Source: an uncultured Planctomycetota bacterium
GTDB lineage: Bacteria > Planctomycetota > Phycisphaerae > Sedimentisphaerales > UBA12454
Assembly: GCA_903847315.1 (NCBI GenBank)
Contig: CAINDG010000004.1
Span: 1 to 34,839, forward strand
Reading direction: 5' to 3'
Length of the DNA: 34,839 nucleotides
The position numbers were made by a program, and so were the translations under genes. The notes under the pieces were generated by a model. The model saw nothing but the letters and a program-made list of their open reading frames with translations. It searched no databases and was not told the DNA's origin. Positions 8,637-16,949 of the stretch are shown here, in pieces; the first letter of the stretch is position 1; every line of letters starts with the position of its first letter.

Positions 8637-9989
8637 TCAGGACTTTACCTCTTTTAACATATTTTCTAATTTTTGCAAATAATCCTTCATAATTTTTTCT
8701 CTTCCCCGCCCGGTTGGGTTGTAATATGCCGCCGTCTTGCCCGGCAGGTATTCCTGCCCTACAAACCCTTCCGGCCAGTCGTGCGGATACTTATATTCCG
8801 CTCCATAACCCTGTTTTTTCGCTCCGCTGTAGTGAGAGTCCTTCAAATGTTTCGGCACAGGTATGGTTCGTTTGCCTTTGACATCGCTCATAGCCGACCA
8901 TATCGCCTTTGCCGATGCGTTCGACTTCGGAGCACAGGCGATATAAATCGCCGCCTGAGCCAGCGGAAGCTGAGCCTCCGGAAATCCGATAAATTCCGAT
9001 ATTTGCATCGCTGCCGCCGCCAGAATTGTCGCCGTCGGGTCGGCATTGCCGACATCTTCAGCTGCGCAAACCGCTATTCGTCTTGCGATAAATCGCGGGT
9101 CCTGTCCGCCCGCTATCAGCCTGGCAAGCCAGTAAACTGTCGCGTCAGGGTCCGAACCTCGCATACTTTTTTGCAATGCGCTGGCAAGGTCGTAATGCGA
9201 ATCGCCCGTCGGGTCAAACACAATCGCTTTTTGCTGGATGGATTCTTTGGCGATTTCAATATCGAATTTTATCGACTCAATCCCGGAATTTTTTTGCGAC
9301 ATCACGCCGATTTCAAGAGATGTCAGCGCCTTTCGCCCATCACCGTCGCTCATTATCGCTATATATTCCAAAGCCTCTTCAGTTGCCCGGACATCCAAAC
9401 TGCCCAGACCTCTTTGCTTGTCCGTTATCGCTCTTTTAAGCAGTTCGATAATATCGTTTTTCTCCAGAGACTTGAATTCAAAGATTGTGCTGCGAGAAAT
9501 AAGAGGGGAATTGATTGAGAAGTACGGATTCTCGGTAGTCGCGCCGATGAGAATAATCACGCCGGTTTCGACATCGTTTAAAAGTACATCCTGCTGAGCG
9601 CGATTGAACCGGTGAATTTCATCTATAAATAAAACGGTTTTTCCGCTATTGGTTATGAGTCTGTCTCTTGCCTTTAGAATAATTTCGCGAATATCCGCGA
9701 CGCTCGCGGCCGGTGCGCTTAGATAGTGGAATTTAGCGTTGGTTAAGCTGGCGATTACCGTTGCCAGCGATGTTTTTCCAGTTCCCGGCGGGCCGAAGAA
9801 TATCAAACTGCTTAGCGACCCTGCGTCTAACATTCGCCGCAGAAGTTTACCTTGCCCGATGAAGTCTTTTTGGCCTGCGAATTCTTCCAGGTTCCGCGGC
9901 CGCATCCGAGCCGCAAGTGGGGCGTTTGACTGTAGTTGCGCCTGCTCTATATCTGTGAAAAGCGAATTATTTTTTCCTTTTTCCGGCAT
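8637..9989 (-). CDS. rarA: Replication-associated recombination protein A (RarA/MgsA AAA+ ATPase)
   Basis: A 450-residue clamp-loader-like ATPase that acts at stalled replication forks. The opening APLAARMRPRNLEEFAGQ is typical. Walker A GPPGTGKT is at 66-73, Walker B FIDEIHRF (D123, E124) follows, and sensor 1 is TTEN at 151-154. The C-terminal MgsA tetramerisation region (from about 270) has DPDATVYWLARLIAGGQDPRFIARR and the family's VGQEYLPGKTAAYYNPTGRG near 410-430. The start is the ATG at 9987-9989. No Shine-Dalgarno is visible, and a TATAAT lies only about 8 nt upstream, so the transcript may be leaderless or nearly so. The next two genes downstream follow closely. Confidence 0.96.
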   Translation of the reverse strand: MPEKGKNNSLFTDIEQAQLQSNAPLAARMRPRNLEEFAGQKDFIGQGKLLRRMLDAGSLSSLIFFGPPGTGKTSLATVIASLTNAKFHYLSAPAASVADIREIILKARDRLITNSGKTVLFIDEIHRFNRAQQDVLLNDVETGVIILIGATTENPYFSINSPLISRSTIFEFKSLEKNDIIELLKRAITDKQRGLGSLDVRATEEALEYIAIMSDGDGRKALTSLEIGVMSQKNSGIESIKFDIEIAKESIQQKAIVFDPTGDSHYDLASALQKSMRGSDPDATVYWLARLIAGGQDPRFIARRIAVCAAEDVGNADPTATILAAAAMQISEFIGFPEAQLPLAQAAIYIACAPKSNASAKAIWSAMSDVKGKRTIPVPKHLKDSHYSGAKKQGYGAEYKYPHDWPEGFVGQEYLPGKTAAYYNPTGRGREKIMKDYLQKLENMLKEVKS

Positions 9990-9997
9990 AACCCATT

Positions 9998-10026
9998 ATT
10001 ATACCGCCGGAAATTTTAAATTTCCA
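9998..10026 (-). promoter_or_regulatory. Possible promoter giving a near-leaderless rarA mRNA
   Basis: The minus strand has TATAAT at 10003-9998, and 17 nt upstream TGGAAA at 10026-10021 (four of six matches to TTGACA). The expected transcription start, about 9991, is two bases before the rarA ATG, and no SD is seen. The -10 hexamer is exact, but the surrounding DNA is AT-rich, so chance is possible. Confidence 0.3.
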
Positions 10027-10052
10027 ATTTCAAATTATTGAACATCAATCTT

Positions 10053-11312
10053 CTATTCGTGCCTCAGCGCCTCTATCGGGTCGAGCCTGGCCGCCTTTAT
10101 CGCTGGAAATATCCCGAAACATATCCCCACAGTCGCCGCAAATGCAAACGAAAGCACTATCGCCCAGGCGGGTATATATGTTCTCTCCAGCAGCGGATTA
10201 GAATGTGCTATCGCTAAAGTCAAAAGTTGTCCTATTCCAACTCCAACAATACCGCCCACAAAGCAGAGTATCACCGCCTCTACGAGGAACTGCATTAGTA
10301 TCGCGGACTTTTTGGCGCCCACCGCCTTTCGCAATCCTATTTCCTTTGTCCGCTCCGATATCGATACGAGCATTATGTTCATAATACCGACGCCGCCGAC
10401 CAGTAACGATATTCCCACTACTCCGCCGGCAACCAGCGTAACCATTATCGATATTTTATTGAATGTCTGAATCGCGCTTTTCAGCGACTCAACTGAAAAT
10501 GTATCCTGTTCATCCGGCTGGATATGTCGTGTCCGGCGAAGAAAAAATTTCAGCTCCGCTACCGCTTCATCCAAAACTTCCGGCGACTTGCTCTCTGCTA
10601 ACGCCCATACCCAGAATTCCTGCCTGAACTTTGCTGTCATTTCAAAAGGAATTATTATTTCGTATCGCTCCTGCCCGCCTCCGCCGATTCCGAGGTCAGG
10701 CCGCTTCTCTATTACTCCCACAATTCTAAAATTCCTGAACCCGATTCGAATCGATTCCCCAACGCAGTCCTTTTCCAACCCAAGCTTGTCGCGAAGCTCC
10801 GGCTCAATCAAACATACGGCCCGGCCCTCATCTATTACCGATATTCCGCGACCGACCACTATGCCCCGGTGTTCTATATCGTGCCACGCCGGTTCTACGC
10901 CGTGTATTTGCGCATATTGCACAGATTTCTCGCCGTATTTGACCATTTGCTGTCCCGCCTCACCTATCAGTGCATATCGCTCCAGCGACGGACAATGCTC
11001 TAAAAGCCCGGCAAATTCTTCTGTCCTGAACCTCAACTGCCTCCACGACATATTTTGCTTGGGCCCGGTATCAGGCCATCTCACCTCTATGATTATGGTA
11101 TTGTTCCCGAATGTCTCAACTTGACTAAGAATCTTTGCTTTCAATCCCGTCAATGCCGCTATAACCGCCGTTGTTGACGCTACCCCTATCACGATTCCTA
11201 TTGTCGTAAGTATTGACCGGGTCTTATTCGCCCATATCTGACTAAGCGACAGATACACACTTTGATACACAAACTGGATGAACGCCAGAAAGGCATAAAA
11301 CAGACCTTTCAT
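10053..11312 (-). CDS. MacB/FtsX-type ABC transporter permease
   Basis: A 419-residue permease of the MacB/LolCE (type VII) architecture. The first helix is near 32-55 (TIGIVIGVASTTAVIAAL). A large extracytoplasmic domain (about 56-280) follows, then three C-terminal helices near 285-315, 340-370 and 380-405, with the FtsX cytoplasmic motif SERTKEIGLRKAVGAKK between the second and third and the usual end ARLDPIEALRHE. The ATPase is a separate gene, unlike E. coli MacB. Its start overlaps the ATPase stop (ATGA), with GGAG upstream. Such systems transduce force across the membrane to export macrolides, peptides or lipids through a MacA-like adaptor. The substrate cannot be told. Confidence 0.94.
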   Translation of the reverse strand: MKGLFYAFLAFIQFVYQSVYLSLSQIWANKTRSILTTIGIVIGVASTTAVIAALTGLKAKILSQVETFGNNTIIIEVRWPDTGPKQNMSWRQLRFRTEEFAGLLEHCPSLERYALIGEAGQQMVKYGEKSVQYAQIHGVEPAWHDIEHRGIVVGRGISVIDEGRAVCLIEPELRDKLGLEKDCVGESIRIGFRNFRIVGVIEKRPDLGIGGGGQERYEIIIPFEMTAKFRQEFWVWALAESKSPEVLDEAVAELKFFLRRTRHIQPDEQDTFSVESLKSAIQTFNKISIMVTLVAGGVVGISLLVGGVGIMNIMLVSISERTKEIGLRKAVGAKKSAILMQFLVEAVILCFVGGIVGVGIGQLLTLAIAHSNPLLERTYIPAWAIVLSFAFAATVGICFGIFPAIKAARLDPIEALRHE

Positions 11313-12076
11313 AACTTCTCCTTCCCGGGAATATCGCCGCCAGACTGACTTTTCGCCTCGTCCTGCTCTGATGTCAGGTCGGTGAGAATCCGACCGTCCT
11401 GCATCCGGATTATTCTTTTTGCGTGCTGGGCAACATCTCGCTCATGCGTTACTATTATTATCGTCTGACCCTGTTTGTGAAGCTCCCCGAAAAGCTCTAA
11501 TATGTTCTCGCTCGTTTTGCTGTCCAAATTTCCCGTCGGCTCGTCGGCAAGCAGTATGCTCGGATTGCACACAAGCGCGCGAGCAATCGCTACACGCTGT
11601 TTCTCACCGCCGGAAAGCTGATTCGGCTTGTGTTTCATCCGGTCACCGAGACCGACTCGCTCAAGAGATTTCTTCGCTCTGGCGGACCGGCCGAACCATC
11701 CGTTGCTCGCATATAGAAGCGGCATCTCCACATTCTTCAACGCGTTCAACTGCGACAAAAGCTCGAAAGACTGAAATACAAAGCCAATCCTCTTGTTGCG
11801 TATGCTCGCCAACTCCGCGTCGCCCATCCTGGTTACGTTTTCCCCGTCAATCTCATAGCTGCCTTCGCTCGGCCTGTCCAGACACCCGAGAACGTTCATC
11901 AATGTGCTTTTGCCCGAACCGGAATGGCCCATCACTGCGATATATTCGTTTTCTCGTACCTCTAACTCTACGCCGTCAAGTGCATGAATTTCCTCTACGC
12001 CGACCCGATAGAATCGCTTTAGCCCCTGCAGTCGGATTATCACATTACCGTTTGTGCTACTTGCCTGCTGGCTCAT
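11309..12076 (-). CDS. MacB/LolD-type ABC transporter ATP-binding protein
   Basis: A 255-residue ATPase with Walker A GHSGSGKS (50-57), Q-loop FQSFELL near 101, signature LSGGEKQR (154-161), Walker B LLADEPTGNLDS (D178, E179) and H-loop VTHERD. The EPTGNLDS form is typical of the LolD/MacB/YknY branch. It energises the permease whose gene overlaps it by 4 nt. It overlaps the adaptor gene upstream by 20 nt, so the three are translated together. No clear SD stands before its ATG, consistent with coupling to the preceding gene. Cytoplasmic, membrane-associated. Confidence 0.96.
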   Translation of the reverse strand: MSQQASSTNGNVIIRLQGLKRFYRVGVEEIHALDGVELEVRENEYIAVMGHSGSGKSTLMNVLGCLDRPSEGSYEIDGENVTRMGDAELASIRNKRIGFVFQSFELLSQLNALKNVEMPLLYASNGWFGRSARAKKSLERVGLGDRMKHKPNQLSGGEKQRVAIARALVCNPSILLADEPTGNLDSKTSENILELFGELHKQGQTIIIVTHERDVAQHAKRIIRMQDGRILTDLTSEQDEAKSQSGGDIPGKEKL

Positions 12077-13478
12077 TGGTGTCGCTCTTGCTCTTTTTAC
12101 TGTTTGGCTTTTTTTCTTTCGCCTTTTTCTCCGCCTCGACCTGGCGCTCGTCGCGCAGCTTCTGGTCGTGCTTGAGACTGTCTAAAATCTTGTAAGGTCC
12201 TATTACTACCTTGTCGCCATCATTAAGCCCGGACAAAATTATAGTATGTGTCAAATCTCCCTGTCCTATTTTTACGGGCGTCACCACCGCCTTGCCGTCG
12301 ATGTATCTGAATACCACCGGCACAAACTTCTTATCCTTGTTCAGCTGGCCGGCTTTCTCGCGAATCTCCAAAGGCAGAGAGTCAATTTCTCTGGCGATTA
12401 CCGCCTGGCTGGGAACCTTGATTATCCCGCTGTGTTTTTGCGTCTCAATATCGACATTTGCCGTCTGTCCTGTATATAGCTTCAAAAGGTTCGGGTCGTC
12501 ATGAAGCAGAATCTCCGTGCGGTAATATCTCGTTTTGTTGTCGTTGAATCGGCATTTGAGTTCAATCTTATTAACAACTCCCTTGAACTTGATATTTGGA
12601 AAGGCCTGTATGCTTACCGCCGCCTCCTGGCCTGGTTTCAGTTCGCTCACATCTGTCTCATCTACCTGTGCCACAACTAATATCTGAGACAGGTCCGACA
12701 CTTCCATAATTACCGTTCCGGAATTATTCATCGTTCCCGTCATCACCATTTCACCTACCTTGGCGTTGACGCGAGTTACCACCCCGTTTATCGGCGACGT
12801 TATCGTCGTATAGCTCAATGCCTCTTTCGCCTCCGCTATTTTTGCCTCTGCCGCGTCTAAATTGTGTTTCATCACCACAAGATTCTGTTTCGCCGCGTCC
12901 AAATTGAATTTGGCACTTTCGTTTTCTGCGCGAAGCGAGTCCACCTTGTATTTTATCTGCTCGAAATCGGCCTCGCTTACGGCTCCGGATTTAACCAGTC
13001 CCTGTTTGCGTTCCATTTCATCTTTCGCCTGCGCCAATAAAGCTGCAGACCCCGCCAGGGTTGCCTTGCTGCTTTCAGCCTTTGTCTTCTCAACTTCTAT
13101 CTGTGCCTCTTCGGCGTTTCGGCCTGCCGTCGCCATTCGCAACTGACTCTCCAAATCCTTAGAATCGAGCTGCACTAATATCGAGGCCGGTATCGGCGGA
13201 TTCGCATTTGGATTACCGCAGGTCACTGTGTTTCCCTCGTTGAAGGGCATCGCTATAATCCGCGCAGATATTTTTGCGCTTATCTGAACGTAAGTTTTTG
13301 GCTCAATCTCTCCCGGTGCGCTAACTCGCTCTATCAATTCGCCTTGATGGACATCCTCAATACGCGCCACTACATCTTTGTTGTTACCTTTGTAGTTTTT
13401 TTTGGCCAGCCAGCCAATCACCAGCAGCACCGAAATCACAGCAACAATAGTGATAATCCATTTATGTCGTTTCTTCAC
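12057..13478 (-). CDS. MacA/HlyD-type periplasmic adaptor (RND/MFP family)
   Basis: A 473-residue membrane-fusion protein starting with GTG (13476-13478). It has one N-terminal transmembrane helix (about 7-26), a first lipoyl half and barrel segment, and an alpha-helical hairpin with strong coiled-coil character (about 110-220, rich in Ala, Glu and Lys). The second lipoyl half (TTITSPINGVVTRVNAKVGE) follows, then a beta-barrel and the membrane-proximal domain (VKIGQGDLTHTIILSGLNDGDKVV). The charged tail is Lys/Glu-rich. It is the first gene of the exporter operon and would bridge the MacB-like pair to an outer-membrane channel. No TolC-like gene lies in the window. Confidence 0.94.
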   Translation of the reverse strand: MKKRHKWIITIVAVISVLLVIGWLAKKNYKGNNKDVVARIEDVHQGELIERVSAPGEIEPKTYVQISAKISARIIAMPFNEGNTVTCGNPNANPPIPASILVQLDSKDLESQLRMATAGRNAEEAQIEVEKTKAESSKATLAGSAALLAQAKDEMERKQGLVKSGAVSEADFEQIKYKVDSLRAENESAKFNLDAAKQNLVVMKHNLDAAEAKIAEAKEALSYTTITSPINGVVTRVNAKVGEMVMTGTMNNSGTVIMEVSDLSQILVVAQVDETDVSELKPGQEAAVSIQAFPNIKFKGVVNKIELKCRFNDNKTRYYRTEILLHDDPNLLKLYTGQTANVDIETQKHSGIIKVPSQAVIAREIDSLPLEIREKAGQLNKDKKFVPVVFRYIDGKAVVTPVKIGQGDLTHTIILSGLNDGDKVVIGPYKILDSLKHDQKLRDERQVEAEKKAKEKKPNSKKSKSDTNEPAGK

Positions 13479-13807
13479 AGCTATTTCTTTCGTACGAAAA
13501 ATAATACCTTTTTATCATCGATACTCTCAATAATACGGACGCACTGGATAGGTATATGTTAAGAAATTTTGGAATTTCTCAAATACGCATCCTCTGCCGA
13601 CCATACTTACCAATCCTGCCTTTATTATAACACGCAATGTTACCGTTTTATTACCATTTTCCCCTTTTTGGGCGTTTTTTTGCCTTTTTCCTGATACTAA
13701 GTCAGAAAAAAATGAAAAATAATAGTAAATTTAATGATTAGCCTTTGGATTTGTTTATTTTTTTGCATAGACGGGAAATCGGCCATAACCATTTATTTGC
13801 AAGGCAG
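13479..13807 (-). other. Gene-free AT-rich interval between the exporter and the diguanylate cyclase
   Basis: No open frame with coding character is visible. A minus-strand TATAAT (13629-13624) could serve the exporter operon, but its -35 is poor. A 7-bp hairpin AGAAATT-TTGG-AATTTCT (13562-13579) lies between that site and the adaptor start. The part from 13660 to 13800 is T-rich on the plus strand with no convincing terminator for the cyclase gene; a weak CATAAC/GTTATG pair flanks that gene's stop. Confidence 0.4.
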
Positions 13808-14893
13808 TTATGTCTGATTTTGTGTATTGAAAACTCTTACCGTATTTTTGCCGGCCTGTTTTGCGGCATAAAGCGCTTCATCGCTGTGGTGGGTTATATC
13901 TTCCGGCCGCATATCGCCTTCATATTGGCCCACGCCGATGCTGATGAACAGTTGAATTTTCTCTCGTTCCCAGATTATTGGTGTCTGCGAAACTTCCCCG
14001 ATCATTCTCTCGGCTGCGATAACGGCATCTGGAATTGAAGTGTTTGGCAGTATAATTGCGAATTCATCTCCGCCGTATCTGGCCGCAACATCGATTTTGC
14101 GAATACAGGCAGCTATTTTCCTGCTGACCCTTTTTATTGCTATATCGCCTGCACGATGGCCGTAAGTGTCGTTAATGGATTTCAAATTATCTATATCAAC
14201 CATTATTATGGAAATCTGTCCGCCGTATCGCTGGCACCTGCGAAGTTCCTTTTCAAGAAGCTCGTAGAACGTTTTATGATTGACCAAACCGGTCAGGCCG
14301 TCGGTCTTGGCCTGGAGCTGGGTTTTCTCGAAAAGTTTTATATTGCCGATGGATGCTCCGATAAGATGTCTGAATAACTCGATTACGGCGATATCCTCAT
14401 TGGTAAATTTTTCACCATCGATTTTATCGGCGAGATTAAGCACGCCGACCACCCTGTTCTGGCAGACAAGCGGGGCGATTATGCATGTCGAGGAGTTGTA
14501 GTTTTGGGTAAACCTTCGGCTGCATTTATCCGCAGCAGGGGATTTGTGCAGCTCGGTGTTCTCAATAACGATAAGTTCCTTGCTTTGAACAGCCTTTATC
14601 ATTGGCGACAGATTGGCCTGGTTCAGAGAGACTATGTTATTGATAAGATAGGAGTGGTTGTGGTTCTCAAGATGCAGCATATCGCTAACCTCGTCAAGTA
14701 TATATAAGGATGCGAAACAGGCGTTGATTAGCTTCGGTATCTCTTCAACACAGATTTTGCTAATCTGCTGCAGGTCGAGGCAGTTTATCTGCTGCACAAG
14801 CGGGGTGATAGCATCCAAACAGCCGGTATGGATTTTTGTCTCTGGCTGACTTTGAGTCCCAAAATCATTATTATTGTCTATATTATTGTCCAT
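13808..14893 (-). CDS. GAF-GGDEF diguanylate cyclase
   Basis: A soluble 361-residue signalling enzyme making cyclic di-GMP from two GTP. A GAF-like sensor domain occupies about 40-185. The cyclase domain runs from 195 to 355, with DxLTGLxN-type entry TDGLTGLVNHKTF, the metal/GTP motif VDIDNLKSINDTYGH, and an intact active site GGDEF at 274-278. The inhibitory site RxxD (RKID, 265-268) stands exactly five residues before GGDEF, so product feedback is expected. No transmembrane helix. It is transcribed divergently from the MerR-FlgB-like-FlhG-FliA block across a 355-nt interval, which makes a link to motility control plausible. The GAF ligand is unknown. Confidence 0.94.
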   Translation of the reverse strand: MDNNIDNNNDFGTQSQPETKIHTGCLDAITPLVQQINCLDLQQISKICVEEIPKLINACFASLYILDEVSDMLHLENHNHSYLINNIVSLNQANLSPMIKAVQSKELIVIENTELHKSPAADKCSRRFTQNYNSSTCIIAPLVCQNRVVGVLNLADKIDGEKFTNEDIAVIELFRHLIGASIGNIKLFEKTQLQAKTDGLTGLVNHKTFYELLEKELRRCQRYGGQISIIMVDIDNLKSINDTYGHRAGDIAIKRVSRKIAACIRKIDVAARYGGDEFAIILPNTSIPDAVIAAERMIGEVSQTPIIWEREKIQLFISIGVGQYEGDMRPEDITHHSDEALYAAKQAGKNTVRVFNTQNQT

Positions 14894-15248
14894 AACTCTC
14901 TTGTTTTTAATGATTTATGTCATAAATATACTGTAAGCCGGCTATTTTTGCACCGGCAAATCAGATATATTTCTTTCCTAACTTAAAGGTCCGAGAAAAA
15001 TCACTTAAAGGATACTCCCTGAGCTTTATGCCATTGGTGCTACTTAAAGAATAGGAAGTCTTTACGCCAATTCCAAATAGGGACTAAAAAATTTTAAAAA
15101 AATCCGAAAAAGTCATTGACGGTTATCGGAATATGATTTACATTTTATAAAACGTAAAAGCTATTTTTACGAACACGAACTGATATTAAGGGACTTAAAA
15201 ACGAGTCCTGCATCTGCCTGCGGCGGATAAATCTGGAAGGATTTGACA
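14894..15248. other. Divergent intergenic region between cyclase and motility block, with repeated ACTTAAAG
   Basis: No gene seen. The octamer ACTTAAAG occurs on the plus strand at 14981-14988, 15003-15010 and 15042-15049, with a near copy ACTTAAAA at 15193-15200. A GCCGG/CCGGC hairpin with an 11-nt loop lies near 14938-14957. A fair promoter towards the MerR gene is at 15116-15144, leaving an untranslated leader of about 100 nt. The arrangement of three identical octamers ahead of that promoter resembles a set of activator or repressor sites, but no known regulator motif was recognised. Confidence 0.4.
15116..15144 (+). promoter_or_regulatory. Probable sigma-70 promoter of the MerR-FlgB-like-FlhG genes
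   Basis: TTGACG (15116-15121), 17 nt, TACATT (15139-15144): five and four of six consensus matches with ideal spacing. It lies about 100 nt before the MerR ATG and downstream of three ACTTAAAG octamers. Confidence 0.45.
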
Positions 15249-15533
15249 ATGTTTGAGATTCATCAGTCAGATTCGCAAAGAAGTGAAAAGAAAGGCTTTG
15301 CCGCTCCCGAAAAATTATACCGAATCGGTGAAATCGTTCGCTACACTCCTTATTCACGCCAGACAATTCACAACTACACAATTATGGGTCTTATAAAAGA
15401 ATCATCGTGGACCGATGGCGGCCACAGATTATATGACGCAAGCGTTTTCGAAAGACTTTCGCAAATATCGGAACTGAGAAAAACGAAAACGTTAAATCAG
15501 ATAAGAGAACTGCTGAAAGATAACAGTAATTGA
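15249..15533 (+). CDS. Small MerR-family DNA-binding protein
   Basis: The protein has 94 residues from the ATG at 15249, which has GGAAGG 8 nt upstream; a TTG six bases earlier is too close to that SD. A MerR-type winged helix-turn-helix is visible from about 23 to 85. LYRIGEIVRYTPYSRQTIHNY is the helix-turn-helix, GLIKESSWTDGGHRLYD the wing with the family's 'GG.R.Y' feature, and a short helix ends the protein. There is no C-terminal effector domain, so it likely acts as a compact DNA-binding protein. It begins the motility control block, with the FlgB-like gene 37 nt downstream. A direct flagellar role is inferred from position only. Confidence 0.85.
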   Translation: MFEIHQSDSQRSEKKGFAAPEKLYRIGEIVRYTPYSRQTIHNYTIMGLIKESSWTDGGHRLYDASVFERLSQISELRKTKTLNQIRELLKDNSN

Positions 15534-15570
15534 ATTTATTTATAAGACGGTAAATCGCAGGAATACTGAA

Positions 15571-16044
15571 TTGACAGACAACACGAGACAAATGGATTTG
15601 ACATCGCTGATACAGGATAACATTGATGAGATACTTATCAAAGTTATTCAGTTTACCCATATATACCACAACCTGATTTCCGAAAATATTCGAAACTGCC
15701 GAGTCGCAGGTTTTGTTCCCAGATATATAGATGCCGAAGATTTCGCGAAGGTTATTTCCGCTGCGCTGGCCGAACATCAGATGAGCAAACGTCTTGCCCT
15801 GTGCGATAGCGGAACAGTCAGCTTTCTGCCGGGCGGAGATTTCCGTTTGGAACCTCAGATAGATATGGAAGCGGCCAGACTGATTGGCAGTGATTTCGAG
15901 GCGTACATCAGACTCCAAAAAAACAGGTTACAAGATAACTCGATAAACAATAAAACCGCCTGCGCTCTGCTGGAGCATAAACTGTATAAGGCCCGGAGAT
16001 TAGAGAATCAAACGAAAGATAACGCGATTAAAAGCAAAGCTTAA
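15571..16044 (+). CDS. Divergent FlgB-like (flagellar rod-type) protein
   Basis: 157 residues from TTG at 15571, with AGGA 8 nt upstream. Residues about 22-63 align with the start of flagellar rod protein FlgB: the pattern F....HN.L..NI.N....GF....D...F...I..AL is seen in FTHIYHNLISENIRN followed by CRVAGFVPRYIDAEDF. In genuine FlgB the middle reads NIAN.DTPGY; here it is NIRNCRVAGF, so the rod signature is eroded. The central region has a Gly/Leu-rich turn, and an acidic-basic helical tail (about 108-157) replaces the usual FlgB end. It is cotranscribed with a MerR gene and flhG-fliA. It could be a rod paralogue, or an adaptor derived from one. The family link is reasonable, the function open. 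Confidence 0.6.
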   Translation: MTDNTRQMDLTSLIQDNIDEILIKVIQFTHIYHNLISENIRNCRVAGFVPRYIDAEDFAKVISAALAEHQMSKRLALCDSGTVSFLPGGDFRLEPQIDMEAARLIGSDFEAYIRLQKNRLQDNSINNKTACALLEHKLYKARRLENQTKDNAIKSKA

Positions 16045-16100
16045 CTTTTTACTAAATAAATAGTTGTATACAAGGACTGGATTCATTCATGGAGGAATCG

Positions 16101-16949
16101 ATGAGTCAGGGAAGCGTTCAGGAGCTGGCAGCACTTGCCGCCGATAGCGGCAAAAAAGCTATGATTCTAACGATAGCCAGCGGAAAAGGAGGAGTAGGCA
16201 AGACGAATATCGCGGCCAACCTTGCGATATGTCTTGCTGCGGCCGGAAAAAGAGTAGCAATTCTCGATGCGGATTTCGGCCTTGCAAATCTCGATATCAT
16301 TCTCGGCATCAGCAGTAAATATAATCTGTCTCATTTCATAAAAGGTGTAAAAAATCTGGAGGAGATATCCCAGCCGGTCTGCCAGGGCGTTGATATTTAT
16401 TGCGGCCTGTCGGGAGTAGAGCATCTGGCACAGATGACGGATTTTGCCAGAGAAAGAATTATCACGGCACTGGATAGTCTGGCGGACAACTACGATATCG
16501 TTGTGGTGGACACGGCGGCAGGTATCGGCAAAACAGTGCTGGCGTTCTGTATGGCCTCAGACCATACGATACTTGTTGGAACACCCGACCCCGCGGCGAT
16601 AACAGATGCCTATACACTTTTAAAAGCACTTGTAATCAATAAATATAACGGCAGAACGAGTCTGCTTGTAAATATGGTACACGATGACGCTCAGGGCAGA
16701 AAGGTTTACAGACAAATAGCTTCAGCGGCAGCGCAATTTCTCAACGTTAAACTCAATATGGCTGGAGTGATGTTAAGGGACGAGCATTTAATATCTTCCG
16801 TCCAGAAAAGAGAGCCTGTTGTGCTGGCTTATCCGAAAAGCTCCACAGCGAAGTCTCTTATGGCCGTTGCCGCAAGACTCGGCAGGGTGCCGCTGTCATC
16901 TTCAACAGACGAAGGATTTTTCAGAAAAGTTGTTAACTGGTTTTTCTAA
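16101..16949 (+). CDS. flhG: FlhG/MinD-like ATPase (flagellar number regulator)
   Basis: A 282-residue SIMIBI ATPase. The deviant Walker A is GKGGVGKT (28-35), with the AILDADFGLANLDIILG switch segment and VVVDTAAGIG Walker B region. The C-terminus DEGFFRKVVNWFF is an amphipathic membrane-targeting helix as in MinD and FlhG. Location directly before fliA argues for FlhG (MinD2) rather than MinD. The N-terminal DQA..LR-like FlhF-activating motif is only weakly echoed (VQELAALA). The start chosen is the ATG at 16101, which has GGAGGA upstream; an ATG at 16089 contains that SD inside its own reading frame and has none of its own. FlhF is not in the window. Confidence 0.88.
   Translation: MSQGSVQELAALAADSGKKAMILTIASGKGGVGKTNIAANLAICLAAAGKRVAILDADFGLANLDIILGISSKYNLSHFIKGVKNLEEISQPVCQGVDIYCGLSGVEHLAQMTDFARERIITALDSLADNYDIVVVDTAAGIGKTVLAFCMASDHTILVGTPDPAAITDAYTLLKALVINKYNGRTSLLVNMVHDDAQGRKVYRQIASAAAQFLNVKLNMAGVMLRDEHLISSVQKREPVVLAYPKSSTAKSLMAVAARLGRVPLSSSTDEGFFRKVVNWFF

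Noticed and set aside
8673-9518. Plus-strand open frame of 281 codons
   Set aside because: It lies antisense within rarA, has Arg/Cys/Ser-rich composition, and shows no motif. A shadow of the real gene.
10004-10045. AAATTT-rich direct repeats upstream of rarA, and similar AT repeats at 26840-26875
   Set aside because: Low-complexity A/T tracts with no repeat unit length constant enough to call an element.
15391-15918. Minus-strand open frame of 175 codons over the MerR and FlgB-like genes
   Set aside because: Antisense to two genes with recognisable families and SDs; no domain and no SD of its own.
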